Shown: piece after piece, positions 1-13,660 of the stretch | Position numbering within the stretch: the stretch's first letter is position 1 | Layout: every line of letters begins with the position of its first letter | From: Phalacrocorax aristotelis | Taxonomy: Eukaryota > Chordata > Aves > Suliformes > Phalacrocoracidae | Direction: 5' to 3' | Assembly: GCF_949628215.1 (NCBI RefSeq) | Contig: NC_134281.1 | Span: forward strand, 45,838,512 to 45,902,511 | Length of the DNA: 64,000 nt | The notes under the pieces: model-generated | Databases searched by the model: none | Seen by the model: only the letters and a program-made list of their open reading frames with translations | What the model was told of the DNA's origin: nothing | Translations under genes and position numbers: made by a program

Positions 1-413
1 TTTCAACTGACAATACTAGGGAGGAAGATGATACTTACTTTTAACTGTAGTTAAGAACTAGTAACAATCTCAGTGTACCTATAGGTGTACTGGCAAAAGA
101 ATACTTAGCCTCTTAAGAAATCCATAGATGTAGTAGTGGAAAGAGCGTTTTGTCTTTTGGGTGGGTTTTTTGTCTGCGGTAAGGTGTTGAGATTACTGGG
201 GAGTGGAGGAAGGCTTCGTCGCTTGAAGACATTAGCAAAACCTTTGTAATTAAGATAATGATAGCATCTCTCAAGTCCTGAATTTTGTTTCTAGCATCTG
301 AAGTGAGGGATGCTGTATTTCCCAGAGAGCACTGGGAAGCATGCTGCAAGGCAGAGAGCTCCCATGTGTTTTAGTGTGTCCTTCCAGTAATCTTCTGGTT
401 TCTTGGCTGACAG
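1..413 (+). other. COA7: COA7 intron, 3' part
   Basis: This is non-coding sequence running up to the AG at 412-413 that precedes the last COA7 exon. The stretch just before it (about 385-411) is T-rich with the short motif TTGGCTGACAG, a normal acceptor context. The open frame of the last exon extends back to 341 by chance; the residues it would add (341-413) do not resemble the COA7 family, so they are treated as intron. Nothing else is recognisable here. Confidence 0.8.
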
Positions 414-862
414 GTGGACTCGACCCAGATTTGAAAGCTGCCTACAACTCTTTCATGAAGTCCTGTGAGAAAGGTGGGAAGAAGTCAGTAAATGCATGTC
501 ATAATGTTGGGCTGTTGGCCCATGATGGGAGAGTAAACAATGATAAACCTGATCCCGTTGTCGCTAGAGACTATTACACAAAGGGCTGTGATGGCAATTT
601 TGCTCCTAGCTGCTTCAACCTCAGTGTAATATACCTCCAAGGAGCACCTGGAGTCCCTAAGGACATGAACCATGCTTTGAAGTACTCGCTGAAAGGGTGT
701 GAGCTGGGTCACATATGGGCGTGTGCCAATGCCAGTCGAATGTACAAACTGGGAGATGGCATTGAGAAGAATGATGCTAAGGCAGAGGATTTGAAAAACA
801 GGGCAAAACAGTTGCACAAAGAACAGAAAGAAGCCTCAAGTTCATTAACGTTTGGGCAGTAA
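414..862 (+). CDS. COA7: Cytochrome c oxidase assembly factor 7, last coding exon (partial gene)
   Basis: COA7 (formerly SELRC1) is a soluble protein of the mitochondrial intermembrane space needed for assembly of respiratory complex IV; it is built from Sel1-like helical repeats tied by disulfides. The exon supplies about 148 C-terminal residues of a roughly 230-residue protein. Seen in the translation: [20 protein letters not shown], then [55 protein letters not shown], and the ending SSLTFGQ. The paired cysteines of three successive Sel1 repeats are all kept (KSC/NAC, KGC/SC, KGC/WAC). The exon starts after the AG at 412-413, with GT completing a glycine codon split across the intron (phase 1). 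It ends at the TAA at 860-862. The upstream exons lie outside the window to the left. The match to mammalian COA7 is strong over the whole length, and no frameshift is seen. Confidence 0.96.
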
Positions 863-985
863 AACTCAGTTGCAGTTTGAAATGGCAAGTGAACTTGTTA
901 TTTAAATTGTGAGCATATGGTTTTTTGTAACAGAGAAACATCCTGTATTTGCATATGCAAATAAACTATTTTTGTGGATGCAACA
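863..985 (+). other. COA7: COA7 3' untranslated region
   Basis: This is the AT-rich stretch between the COA7 stop codon and the inferred cleavage site shortly after the AATAAA at 960-965. The downstream sequence TTTTTGTGGATG is GU-rich, as expected for a cleavage element. Longer 3' ends are possible, since another AATAAA lies near 2029-2034. The 3' end position is inferred, not shown. Confidence 0.6.
960..965 (+). terminator. COA7: COA7 polyadenylation signal (AATAAA)
   Basis: A canonical AATAAA lies 98 bases after the COA7 stop codon, with a U/GU-rich element just downstream (968-977). It forms the right end of an 18-bp perfect palindrome (946-963), described as a finding. Confidence 0.75.
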
Positions 986-3900
986 AACGTGACCAACTCT
1001 GCTGTGCCTTTCTACGTTTTTAAATACACAAGTTCTTAAGTGTATTGCACATTTGCGTAGTCTGCTCTAAGGCTGCTTTGTACCACGATGGCTTGAGAAA
1101 TTTGAGTAGGTTTATTTGCTGAAGGTATTGTTATCCTGAGGTTATATTTAGACTTGCTGATTTAGTTACTTTGTCTTCATACCATCAAAACAGCTCTTGG
1201 AACTAGGAGAAAAAAAGAGATGACTTGTTACAGGGAGAAATAGTAATTTGATATCTGGCTGACTTTTAAATTACATATTTAATGCCATCATTTCATCTGA
1301 GAAGTTCTGATTTCTCAATTCAGTCTGTAGGTTTTAGAGGCTTTTAGTACGATTATTTAATTTGTGCAAATGTTTATTATTTGATTGTAAATCAATGTTA
1401 TGGAATTATTGGATACACTTTGATTTCTAAATAATTAAGCATTTAATTGGAGCCAAGCCAAAAATTTCTTGTCCAAGAACATCTTCAGTAAAAAACTGGA
1501 TTCAGAAAAAAGGCCCATGTGGGAAAGCTGTGCAGAAACTGAGCACTTCAGCACACAAGTAAAAGCTGTTCTATAGCGGTGTGCGGTCTTGGCATGGAGT
1601 TGTAGTAAGCTGCTGTCTTCTTAAATGGAGGTCTAGCCTACAAAACGGAAACAGATTTCTGTTGGGTGACAACCTCTGAATGCTGGTGCTCTGTTGTGCA
1701 CAATGTGAGCTGCATCCATGTCTGCTTGTTGATTTGAAATGCCTGCCTGTGCAGGCCCCTGCTCGGTATGTGTGCCTGGCTCTGTCACAGACCTCGCTTT
1801 GCTTTACCAGGAGCACTGATTTGCACAGGGACTGCCTGTCACTATTCTTCCTGCTTAACTTCATGGTTTGGTGTTACACTCAATCTGGTGACTGCTTTTT
1901 GGAGCTGTCTGCTATTTTTATATATTCATTGACATTTCTAAACATTGTCGTGTGAATCTTCTCCAATACTTTTGTTTTCTACCCTTTTTTGGTAAAAAGC
2001 AGCTCACAGTTGCTTTGTGTTATCTTTTAAATAAAAATAGTACCTCTCAATCTGAAAAGAAACAAACAGATGCCTTGGTAACTGAGGGTGAAAAATGACA
2101 TTGAGAGTTAATCTACAACACATGTGGGATGTGGCACTCCAGTGCAAGTGCTGGATGCTTCAGTCAGTTGCTGGGTTTGTGCCATCAACGTTCAGAATGC
2201 TTGAAGAGGTTCTGTTAGAGCTGCTAACAATCTGGACTCTCCAGTCCAAAACAAACATTGTGCTTGAAGGACCAGAGGATTGTTCTGGATGCTGAAAGGA
2301 TGTCACCTCGCTTGGCAGGTTAGCAAAGTACATGCATTTGTGTGTTTCTCGGCATGCTCAGCATTTCAACTTGCATACAGCCATTGCAACAGCTGAAATT
2401 AGAATGAGTTCTAACTAATTTTTACTTTGTTTTTTAGGAGGGATAGTGACGTAAGTATGTTAGTATGCTTTCTGGTACCTACTACTTAAAAAAAAAAAAA
2501 AAACTCAGAATATGCCAGATTTTCACAAACAGCAGCTGGCTATTTCTTCCTTCTCTCAGGCTGTGGCTTAAAAGTCAAGTTGTAAGTCCTCTTAGTTCTT
2601 TTAAAGCTGTTCTTAAACACCTCTGTCATTGAAGCTTCAATATACTGAGAAAGCTTCAAAGTGTATTAATTGATTCTTGCAACTCTACTATCTTAAAGAC
2701 AGCGTCAACAAAGCTCACTTCAAGTGTCTTGGAAGGATTTTTTTTTTTAAACTGAGATGTTTTAATATTTCTAGACCAAAATTTAAGTTTTGCATTTAAA
2801 ATGGATTTTGAGTAAGGGGAATAGATCACCAAATAATGCAAACTAAGAGGAAAACCAGAAGATTAATCAATAATCAAAATACAAAAATCAGTAATCAAAT
2901 AAACCTTGATACTGTGTGATTTTTTTTTGTTGTTGTTTTGCTTTGCCCGTGACAACCTTGAGAAATACAAGTGAAAGCAGGTACTTGCATATATTCTACT
3001 TCAAATATATTGAACAATATTACCGCAGTCAGTTTCAAGATGGCTGTACATAGTTTTTATTGTGGAATTATATTGCCCCTAATTTCCATAGTACGTAAAG
3101 TAAGAATACAAGAATAGTCTGTGGAATATAGGAATATAGCCTGTATTTTGAATAAAAAAATCCATGGTCATCAGTGGAAATAAGCTTCACTGCATTACAG
3201 CATCAAACAGAACAAAGAGCAGTCATACACCATGAGTTCTGGAAAATTAGTCCATTACATCCTTTACTGGGCTCAGGCTGCGTAGCTTGCTGCTGTGTAA
3301 AGGTTTCTGCTCTTCAGAGACTGTCATGCGTCCTGCATACTTTTTGAGCTGCTTTGACATGATATTTAATTATCACCACTTCCGCTTCAATACCATGCTT
3401 ATTTTGCTCTCTTTGGCCACAGAAATACTGCCCTCTGCTTGTACTGTCAGCTTCGTGAGAAATTCATCCAGGCTGCATGTTGATCGTGGACTGTGCCTCT
3501 TGCTGTGACATTTGCAGGTCAGGGGCTGGGGCATGCTGCTCTAGGTCCTGAGAGTGAGGCTTTTTACTGGTCAGCTTAGATCTAGAAACATTTAGGTCAC
3601 GTTCAGATGATGCCAAGCACAAAACAGTCGTGAGCCTGTATGCCAATATGTACATAGAGACATCTATGCTTGTAGACCTTGCAAATGAAATAGGCAGGAG
3701 AGAAAGGAACATAATTAGCTCTGCTGGGCAGATGAGCTGTGGGGGCAGAGCTTAAGAGAGCTGCTCCAGGTTGTAGAGGAATTAAGAGCTAGGAATTGGC
3801 CTAGTTCTACTGAACTACAGATAAGTATCCAAGGCAGGAGATTCCCTTTCAGACAGGGGGTGCGCGCAGGTTTTAAATACCTTTAGCCTGAATGCTGTTT

Positions 3901-6900
3901 TTAGCAACTTGCCAAGTGGTTTGTCACTGTGTATCTGAGAGCCGTGTGTGCCTGACTGCTTTAGGATTGCTCTCCAACGTGCAGTGAGCACCCCTTCTTC
4001 GATTACATACAAATCGTTTTACTTTCCTGACAGCTTCTAAAACATTATGTTCTGTTTTTTATAGCACAGATTTAGGGAACCAGGTGCTCACTGATCAGAT
4101 TTTGGACTCAAATCCATAGTTTATATATATGCAAACCACAATGAAGCATACATTTTGAAATGGCACTCTAAATTAAAGTACGGCAGTACACGTAAATGTA
4201 TTCATGCACTGACACAATCTTTTATAATTTTGATGTGTATAAATATATGCAAAGTTTGTGATATGTGTGTATACGTTTTGCTGTAAATTTACTGCTGATT
4301 TAGAACACTGGTCTGAATAAAGATAGAAGCTTACTATTGAAATAAGTGGGAGAAAAAACCACTCATTTGGCTATTGCCACAATTGAAAGCAGAATTGTTA
4401 GGATCTCATTGTATGCTGTCTCAGGCAGAGCATGTATGAATTAAAGCAGTTCTTCAAACTTAACTGCACTTTTAACAGACTTCTTGGAAGGGATATGCTT
4501 ATTGCTGGAATAAAAACCCCAGTGGCATAGTGTAGTGATGAAACAGGCACACTGTAGCGACAGATGGCAGTATGTGAAAACCATTCTTGCATGCCGTGGG
4601 TGTAAGGCCTATGGCTTTTGTTTTTGGCAGCCTGAAAAAAGAACAGTGGTGACAAAGTGAGATTAATTTTTCTGTTAACACAGTTAATATTTTATGGCAG
4701 TTCAAGAAGGTAAAGCTCTTTTAGAGGAACACACTTTGCCTGATTCTTTGCTAGGTACTACTACGGGCATTTGTTTCACTTGGGAAAGGTAAGTAAATGC
4801 TACCTGTGCGGAGGGTTCAGTCTAGTAATAAAACAGTTGGGAAGCCACTGTACAGAGTAAGCAGTTACAGGTGGCTCAAGGTGTTGGACAATTGGGTGAC
4901 ATTTTACGCCCTGATCCTTTTTTTGAGCTTGTAATGCTCATTGCCTCCGAGTGGCGCGTTCACATTGTCAGTCCAAACGAACCTGCCGCACCGCACTAGA
5001 GCAGGCTTTCTTCCAGGAGAACTAATGATTGTCAGTGATCCCCCCTGGAGAACCTCCAGTCAACACTGCAAACAGGCAGCTGGGAACATCCAGAATTAAA
5101 GTGACAGCATAGCAGATAATTCAAGCCACATTTAAAGTGCATGTTGTGGGGAGTTCTTTTCATAGCACTTGAGAACTGAGACTTGCAGAGTTTAAATATT
5201 ATAAAATGAACTATTTTCATAAAAGCTGTTAAGTGTGTTAGTACAGATAAGTATATGAATTATTATACAATTTTGTACCACCAGTTGAAAAAGCAAACAC
5301 AAATTAAGGAAGGTTCTTTTGTTACACTAAAACACCATCAAAAACAGTTTAAAGTGTTTTCAGGCTGTCTCTGAACAGCCTGTTCCAGACCTGCCTATAT
5401 CTTTTTTACACAGGTATCAATGACACTGTAACAGATCCATTACATGGGTTAGGCACTCTCCTATTTGACTGTTTTCCCTCCAAAGTGACAAAGCATCAAA
5501 AAAAAAAATCAGCCACTCTCATTTTAGCATATTATATGTGGTTAATGCAGTCTATAGCAGAGGCTATAGACTCTACTAATAGCAGTCTGTTCTCAACTTA
5601 GAGATCATGCTCAGGAGACGTAATCAAATCCGTTAAGAGGTGAAAATTATACTGCAGATCTTGGCTTATAACCATCTTGCTCTGATATTATGAGGGTATT
5701 ACCAAAAGGCTGATATCTTCCTGCTATTTCTTTTTACTTGATGTTACAAAGGCTAAATTTTATGTCCCCTTGGGAAGAAAATTGTTCCTGCAAAGCCTAT
5801 GAGGTAATAAAGAAAAAGTGAGAGATATGTGATCATAATAGCATACTTGGAAATATGGAAGACCTGTTGATCAGTGGATTGTCTAAGAAATAAAGGAATT
5901 TATCTCAGCTTCACAGCTTCTAAACCACTGCCTGCTTCTCTTTCATTTGTTTGTGTTGATCTAAGCATACAGCCGACCTCCTTCAATAAAGCAGCGACAT
6001 ACTTCAGAAGGAATGGTGACCAACTCTAATTAATTAAATAGACTTATGAGTACATAGCTTTAAATGATGAAAGCATTCACTGCAGAATGCTTCCTGCAGC
6101 TGTGAAAGGATCGCCAGTGGAGTGCTGGTTTTGTACTGATGTAAAAACCACTGGTGCCACATCATGTTGTGTCTTTAAGTGTCATTTGGATTAATTCTGG
6201 ACAAAAGATGCTGTCCATTTAAGAAGCCACATGACGTAGAACCAGAAAAATGGAGTTGTTCTGGTGGTTCTGTTTCTGTGTTATATTGTAATAAAATCAG
6301 TTTTGCAGCTTGCTTACCTTTTATTCAGCTGTCATTAACAACTCCTCTCTGCAATGTATGTGTGAAGGTAGTTCTTGTAGTTGTACACACCCACCCAGGT
6401 GGAGGGTCTGGGAGACTTTATATGTGTAATCCCCGCACCAAGAAAGCAAAATAATAGTGTTCCTTGTTACACTAAAAACATTTTGTTCTGTGCAGAAAGA
6501 AATTCACTCCGTTGGCAACTTTTCACTTCATCATTTGAGAGAGGAGCTCTCCCAGGTAGCAGTTCTCTTTTGGTAGATGGAGAAGGAAGTATTCCTCCTT
6601 CCCTTGCACTTCCCAGCATCTAATTGCACTAGACCTCAGAATGATACAGTTCTGCTCAGGACTGGGCTTTTTCTGAGAGAGAAGCAAGAAGGCAAATGGA
6701 AGAAGAGGAGTAATGGCACAGCCAAGAAACGGATTAGAAAAAAGCAATATATCCAGTTGTATTATTATTGCAATAATTTGTGCTGGGATAACACCTGGGT
6801 GTTCAATTCAGATCCTGATATTAGGCCATTTGTGTGTACCTGTAATGACACCCCTTCTCCAGAGACCCGCAATCTAAGATTCAGGATTGTTCAAAGTCCC

Positions 6901-9900
6901 TCGTACATATTTCAGTATCAAACACTAGTATCCTGCTCCAATTTTCCAGACACTGTATCAACAGTATGGCCCAGATCCACACAAAGCAGATTTATCCAAG
7001 AATCTTAAGACTTTAATGGTCAATTCTGTGCCAAATTTTCAACGTTGACTTTTGTGTGCTGTTTCTGTAGCCTCCCAGGGCTTTCATTTTTCAGTATTCA
7101 CACTTGAAGAAAACACAATAACCACTAATTACAGCAATTTCAGACTATATCACATATTTATAATTTGAAGTTATTGCCTTCTACTCTAGCAGTAGTTATA
7201 ATTACTAATAGTATATTCGCTCCAAATGTGATGTTTTATACTTCTTACATACACGCTTTGTTTTACAGTCTTGTTTGTAATACGGTGACATGGTTGTAAT
7301 ATAGTGGTTTTTGTAATCCTTTTTTCCCCTAGATCCGCTAGAAATTTGTGTCATATGGAACAATAAAGTAAAGGCCACTTTGGAGTGGTGATTTCAGATG
7401 GGGATTTGTGAACAGCATAATTGAAATGCATACGTACACTCTAGTTCACAAGTATGGTGGGAGTTCTCTATAAGATCTCTGTCAGACCTCTGTATGTGCA
7501 AAACTGAAGTACACCCTTTAAACACACCCTGGAGAGTTTTTCTCAGCAACTGAGAGGCTTCTGTAAAACAGAAGAAAGAAAGATGAAAACCCCACACGTT
7601 TATACAGCACTTGTCACCCACAGCACTCTCGTGCACTTCACCCAGTGAATCACGGAGGTGCTTTTCAGCTCACAGAGCCATTACATACAGAGCTGGGGTA
7701 AGAAAGCCATCAAAGAAAAATGTTTGTTGTTTGGCCATGAAGTAGTTTCATAACCTGAAGATGAGGCTAACCTGAATTTATGTTAGAAGTTCCTTATACT
7801 GACAGTCCTGGTGTGACACTTAATGGCCTGGTCTGAGCATTTAACTGTCTTACAAAACCACTGAAAAGCAGTGAGCTGGTTTGCTTCCAGGACTGGAAGC
7901 ACGCCGTGTTCCTATAGAGCTTCCTGCCCAGGAAACTCTCATTGCTTTTCAACAGCCTTTTCTGCAAACTCCGGAGAAGGAAACCTGTATTATCTCTATA
8001 GCGCAAGGCACTAGGCAGCTATTGACTTACTTCAGATCACACGATATCAGTAGGGGCCCAAGCCGATTCTTCTCCAAAAAATATTTAGCATGGCAAGGAC
8101 TTATCAATTCTTTACAAGCCAAGAAAACTAAGATGGGAAACTGGCCTTTGAATGTTATTCTGGTAATATTTGTGGAGTATTTTTTGGGAAAGATGCAATA
8201 GCCACCTCGGCATAAGTGTTGTTAATAACTGCTGAAGAGAAAGTAAGCTGTGACACTGTCAACACTGCGAGCGTCTTGCCGTGTTACCTTCAGGGAGGTT
8301 ATTTTGTGTGCCTTCTTCAGTGGAATGTTTTCTCTACGGCATTGTTTTGCTTATTTATTCTGCAGTGGGTACAAAGGAAACATATAGTATCTTACTTGTC
8401 AGGTAGGCTGAGATAGAGTGACATTAGCTGCTACAGGGACCCAAACCTGTCTCAGACTGACAGCTCACACACCATGGTATTTGTGATGAACAGACACTGG
8501 CCCTCAGAGATATTATGTATAACTTGAGGTAAAAAGCTTTAGATCTTTTTGAAATTCTGGGCCTATTGTAAGTTCTTTTCTGCTGGGTTTTATGAGTTTT
8601 ACACGTTCTTTAGAACCCAGAGACTGATAGCAGAGAATGCCAGGGACTGACACAGTTACAAAAGCCACAGAATGTGTGAGCAAATTCAATACGAGGGATG
8701 GTTTCTATAGGAGCAGCAGAAAGGTTTTGTTATAGCAAACAGTAAAAACTTCCCACACCATTTAGCAGTTAACCAAAATGTCTCTGCAGTGATTAAAATG
8801 GCTTTTTAATTTCTGGTTTCTGTGTATTACAGCATGAAACACCTAAGTGTGATGTTTGCTGACTGTTCTGTTCATTGTTCCTACAACAGGCTATGGATAT
8901 TTCTAGATCACACTATCACACTCTAGTAACAATGCTGATCCATTGATGGTTTAAACTGCAAAACAAATTAAAAGCTAGTTAATACAGTTCTTTAAATTAT
9001 AGGAGATAGGTGAACCCTAGTGATCAATTCTAATTCTCTGTGAACTTTCTTTCCTAATTGAATGCACCTTGATATATGTGTTAAACTAAAGCCTATGGTC
9101 AGAATGTATTTTCTTATGCAGTACCTGCATGTGTCCCTAGTGATCCTCAGTTAAGAATGTAAAGCATTCAGTCTGTTCAAATGCAGGATGATTTTGTCTT
9201 AGACATTGTGCAGTTACAAGTTGCAACCTAAGGCTGTATTTATACCATAGCAGAGTCCTGGAAACATTTTACATGTACTATTTTCGCAATTATAATATTT
9301 GGGGAACAATTTCAAGCAAGGGGTTTGACCTATGATTTGAATAAATAAATAGCCTCCACTTGATTTCAGTTAATATTTTCCCTCAGCATTTTGCAGTACT
9401 GAGCCAGAATACTTGCTGTCATCCCACAACCAGATATGTTGCAACAATCTATGAGAACTTCAAGCCAAACCGTGGAAAAGTTTTACATCTTATAAGCCCC
9501 AGTCAAAACGTCCCCCTCTGGAGAGCCAAAGGTGACGTCCTTTGTCAGAGTGCAATGGCAGCACCACACACACAACCTGGGAAAATGGCACACAGAGGCA
9601 AGGAAAGACACCTGGTGCTTAGGAGCCTACTGCTAACACTGCTGAAGAGCAGCAAGCTTCAGGCTGCTCCCACTTCACTTAGTGCTCTTGAAAGGCATTA
9701 ATGTTTCCTGGGGACAAAGATAAGGTGATAGAAAGAAAGTTAGTAACATCTTTTGATGTTTAACTATGAAAGAACAAAGCTTTTTGATTCAGTTCCTGTT
9801 CACTATGCTGAATCAGAGATATTGCAAGACTGGGGGAACAGATATAACCTTGAAAACTAATTGCATTGAACCTTAATACTGGAAAATTTTCTTTCAGAAA

Positions 9901-12900
9901 GGTCCTTGTGCAATCTGGGATATGGGATAGTTCTCTGCTTTTGTCATGACACTGCAAATTGATCAGATGAATGTGTGGAGAGGAATTGATTGAGTACTCT
10001 CTGTGCTTGGAGGCTTGAACTAATAAGTGACAAATATAAATACTGTTTCTTGTTAGAAATTGCTATGTGCAATACTCCTCGGTCTATGAATATAGTTAAC
10101 ACCAAAGGGACCCTGCACACTTTCTGCAGCACATCAAGCATCAGCTTCCCTCAACTGGGACCTATGTGATTGTTTTAAAGGACTTGCTGGAGTGGAACTT
10201 AGCTTGGCCCGAACACTCCAAGGAGATAGTTCATAGCAGAGCTGTTGAAGAAAAAAACGCAGGATCAAAATATGAGAGTCTGAAGAGAAGGAAGCGTTCA
10301 CAACAAAAATGAGCCAGCAAAAATTGCATAGCAGAGGAATTATTTCTAGCTAGAGTTTACCTGTCCTTATACAAAATGAGATCAACTGATCGATTATTGC
10401 AAAGTGAATTCTATTTTTTCTCATTGCTCAATCAGTAAAAGAAAAGAACAAGTAATTCAATCTGGCCCTTGAAGCATCTCCTGATCCCAGGAAAGCATCA
10501 TATCAAACTGCTTTCTTCCCTGATGTCTCCAGAGTACAGCAAGGGCTACAGTAACACTGTGTGCAAAAGAAAGCCTGCTAGGACTCCTTATGGATGCCAG
10601 ACTACCTTGTTTAGCTCTGGAGTTAAAGACATGACGATTTCCAGAGGTTGGTCCCAGGTATGTGTGTTGCTAAAGGAAATCATCACGATCCAAAGCCTGT
10701 TTTGCTAATTTAATGAAGGAACCAGATCCAGATCACGGTGTATTCAGATCAGGTCTTTCCTGGAATATAATCCCAAGTCAGATCACATTAGCTCTCAGAC
10801 ACCTGCAAAGTATCTGGACAACCGGAAACAGAAATAATTCACAAGTTCAAGATCTCCTTTGTTAATTCCTCTACAGTCCATATGGGGTGAAACTCCCAGC
10901 AGGAATATGCCCCTATGGCACCAACACATGGCTGTTAATGTGCATTTATTAAATAAAGGCCTGCAGAGTTTAAACCCCTTGTGGGGCAGAGATGGTGAGG
11001 GCTGGAACAGAAATGTAGTCTTTTATCATGGGCTTCTTTACTTTCTATCTGTAACCAGGGCTGAAACAGTGGGTAAGTGCCCACACACACAGAGGTCTGA
11101 TTTTTGGAAACTGAGTAAGTTTTTTAGTTCAGACCCAGCTGTGCATTTATTTGATGGGATTGCAATAGCTGTTTGAAGCATTTTCAGAACCCATTAAAGG
11201 CTGAAGAGTGCCCCAGCACTTCAGATTGCAGGCAGTCTAAGCGCTCAGAACGGATAAAAGATTAGAGCTAGTCATGTCTACTTAAAAAAAAAAAACTAAC
11301 CCCACAACAAAACCCAAATGTTCTCATGATCTGGCGAGCCTTTTGTGTGCTGTCCTCTCTACATGCTGTTCAGCTGTGGTTTTCTTATTTTCCTGTGGGA
11401 GGACTGTTCCCTTGGCTACCAGTGCTAGCCTCAAATAGTTGGTATTTGGGCACTCAGAACTAACAAGATGAAAACATTGCTCTGTTTTTTTTCATTTCTG
11501 CAGGAGCACAGGGAACACAACTGGCCACGTTTCTGGTAGGCAACAGCTCCAGATGATACCACTGCATCGAGTTATGTGATTTGGCCCTGCTGCACCCTTC
11601 CCTTCCAGGTGCTGCTCCAGTAGATCTCTGTATTCCTGCTGGCCACTGCCTTGTCAGAGAAGCACTAATGGGAGGAGAGGTTTGGGGCTTGTTTCTCTGC
11701 CCTCTTGCACAGGACATAGTACACTCTATCTTCAGCTGCTCCAGCCAGATGTATTTCTTTTTAGCCACATGCAGCAGCAGCAGCACCTCATGAGGAATAA
11801 CATGCACAGCCAGTGTCATGCTAACAAGAGGGGCAGGTCACAGCAAGCACAGCTAATGCCTGGAAGCTATAATCAGTGTCTCTTAATCTTTCTGGCTTTC
11901 TGTATTAAGGACATTGTTTCTTTTGCATTAGAAGAATGAGAATAGTCTTGTCCCCTCTCGAGACCTCAAGGTACCGCCTTCATTTGCCATCAAGTGCTCC
12001 ATGAAACTCCGTTTCATTAAGCCTCTGTGCAGTGACCTTTGCACAATAACCTGCTCTCTGTAGTCCCTCCGTAGTCTGAGGCTGCGCTCATTTAAATTAC
12101 TGTTATGCTGAGGGAATCAAATATATCTTTTTCTCTACTTAAGTGCCTGGAGCAAACTAATGTCCTGCAGTCATGAAACACAACAAAGGTGCCCTGATTC
12201 AGAGGGCAAGGTGAGGCTTGCTTTCTCTATGGAAACTGGAGACCAGTCTAATGACAGGGCAGATGAGGAAGCAAAAACAGAGGTCTATCAGATGAACAGA
12301 AACCATCAGACCTCAGATAAAAGTTGAGAAAATGAGGTAATAAATGTGGTGAGTGGACAAGAGTAGAACACTAGGTAGCTGGGAACCTGATGAGGACTCG
12401 TGGTGATTTGTAATCACCAAATCCTGTGGCACAGCAAAAGCAAATACTGACACCACTAATCTGTATTAGGATAAAAAGAGGAAAAGTCACAAATACAGAA
12501 AGGCTATACTGCTTCCCCGCTTCCCCCACTCTGTTTTCTATTGTGGCTCTACCTGATGACAATATGAGCAAATGTGATAATTCAGGGATATGCCTGGTGC
12601 ACATGCTGAATGATTCTATCTTTGTAAGCAGGGCTGCTTATTTTGCCCACCAGAAAGGCTCAGAGGAAAGAGAAGGCAGCTGCAGGAGGAGGAACACGGG
12701 AGGCATTGGAGCTGCATTCAGGGTTTAGCTATTTTCCAGGAATTTGCACCACTTCTGCCTAGCTCAAGAATAGACGGAAGGTGATTAGCAGGTTGGTTTG
12801 CTGAGCCTGCAGGACCTGCTTTTCATTTCTTGTTGGGCAGATGTGAGGGCTGAAACCTCTCTTTTCAGAGGCTGAAGAAGTTAAACTGTAGGGTCTTGCT

Positions 12901-13459
12901 GCACAAAAAGTATGAGAGCTCTCCTTCACTTTGGCATCCAGGAGCCATAACCAAAGAACTGCCCTGAATCCAAGAGCATGGAAGTACTGACAGTCCAGTG
13001 AGTGGGTCCCTCAAGTTAGACAATGGCCCAGACTGAGACAGCTCCTATCTTCCTATTAAACACATTGAACTCTCCATGTTATTTCTACATAGCTTCTCTC
13101 TGTCTCTTCTGCAAATGTAGCTATTTCCCAGTGGTCCAATCCTTTGTGATCACCTCATGATCTGGGGCTCTGCTTTTCCTAGTTTGTTCAAGAGGCACCT
13201 CTTTCAAGTGTGTCCCAGCCTTGTTCAGGGCACACCAGGCACAGCTCTTCAGCATATCAGCCACTGCTTACCAGTTTTCTGTCATGAAAGCATCATTGTA
13301 TTTAGATGCAAAAGTCATACTGTCTTCATTCTTGCAGAGAGTACAAAGTAATTTTGCATGAATGTTCTCCTGGGGAAATAAAATTTTATTGCAGTATGAA
13401 TGATATTAAAATGCACCACACTGGGACACTAATACGCATACTAATAACCTATGTGCTAT
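986..13459. other. Gene-poor intergenic stretch after COA7
   Basis: I see no gene here. The sequence is AT-rich with stops in all frames; the longest open frames are under about 145 codons and match no family. It has short A runs (2488-2503, 11283-11294). It also has an isolated CpG cluster at 4945-5000 in otherwise CpG-poor sequence. The 6577-7008 open frame (143 codons, + strand) has low-complexity composition and no recognisable domain, so it is treated as chance. Confidence 0.6.
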
Positions 13460-13655
13460 ATAGAAACCTGGGCAAATTGAGCTAGAAGGTGCCTTGTAGT
13501 TATGCAGTCTAATTCTCTGTCCCAAGCCAGAATTATCTGTATTTATCATATCTGACAGCTATCTGCCCTATCTAACCTCTACTGGAGGCTTCACAATTGC
13601 TGCAGGAAATTTTTTCTTGCGTTTACTGATCTTCCCAGCAGAAACCTCATGATTC
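13460..13655 (-). mobile_element. Old CR1/L3-like LINE 3' fragment
   Basis: The + strand reads like the reverse complement of an ancient CR1/L3 3' region. The phrases GCCCTATCTAACCTCTACTG, GAGGCTTCACAATTGCTGCA and GGAAATTTTTTCTTGCG correspond to the known pattern of 'summary sentence' sequence near the 3' end of these LINEs. It is strongly diverged, with no open frame. A second, less diverged CR1 lies directly beside it in the opposite orientation (13,661 onward), so the junction near 13,655-13,661 is approximate. Confidence 0.5.
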
Positions 13656-13660
13656 ATCAT

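Noticed and set aside
341-413. The COA7 open frame starting at 341 as a complete gene
   Set aside because: The first 24 residues are unlike COA7 and end exactly at a good acceptor AG (412-413). They are intron.
485-817. A 110-codon frame on the - strand inside COA7
   Set aside because: It is a shadow of the real exon in the opposite strand.
7394-7636. Possible small - strand gene near 7.5 kb
   Set aside because: No splice support, no domain, and composition typical of a chance frame.
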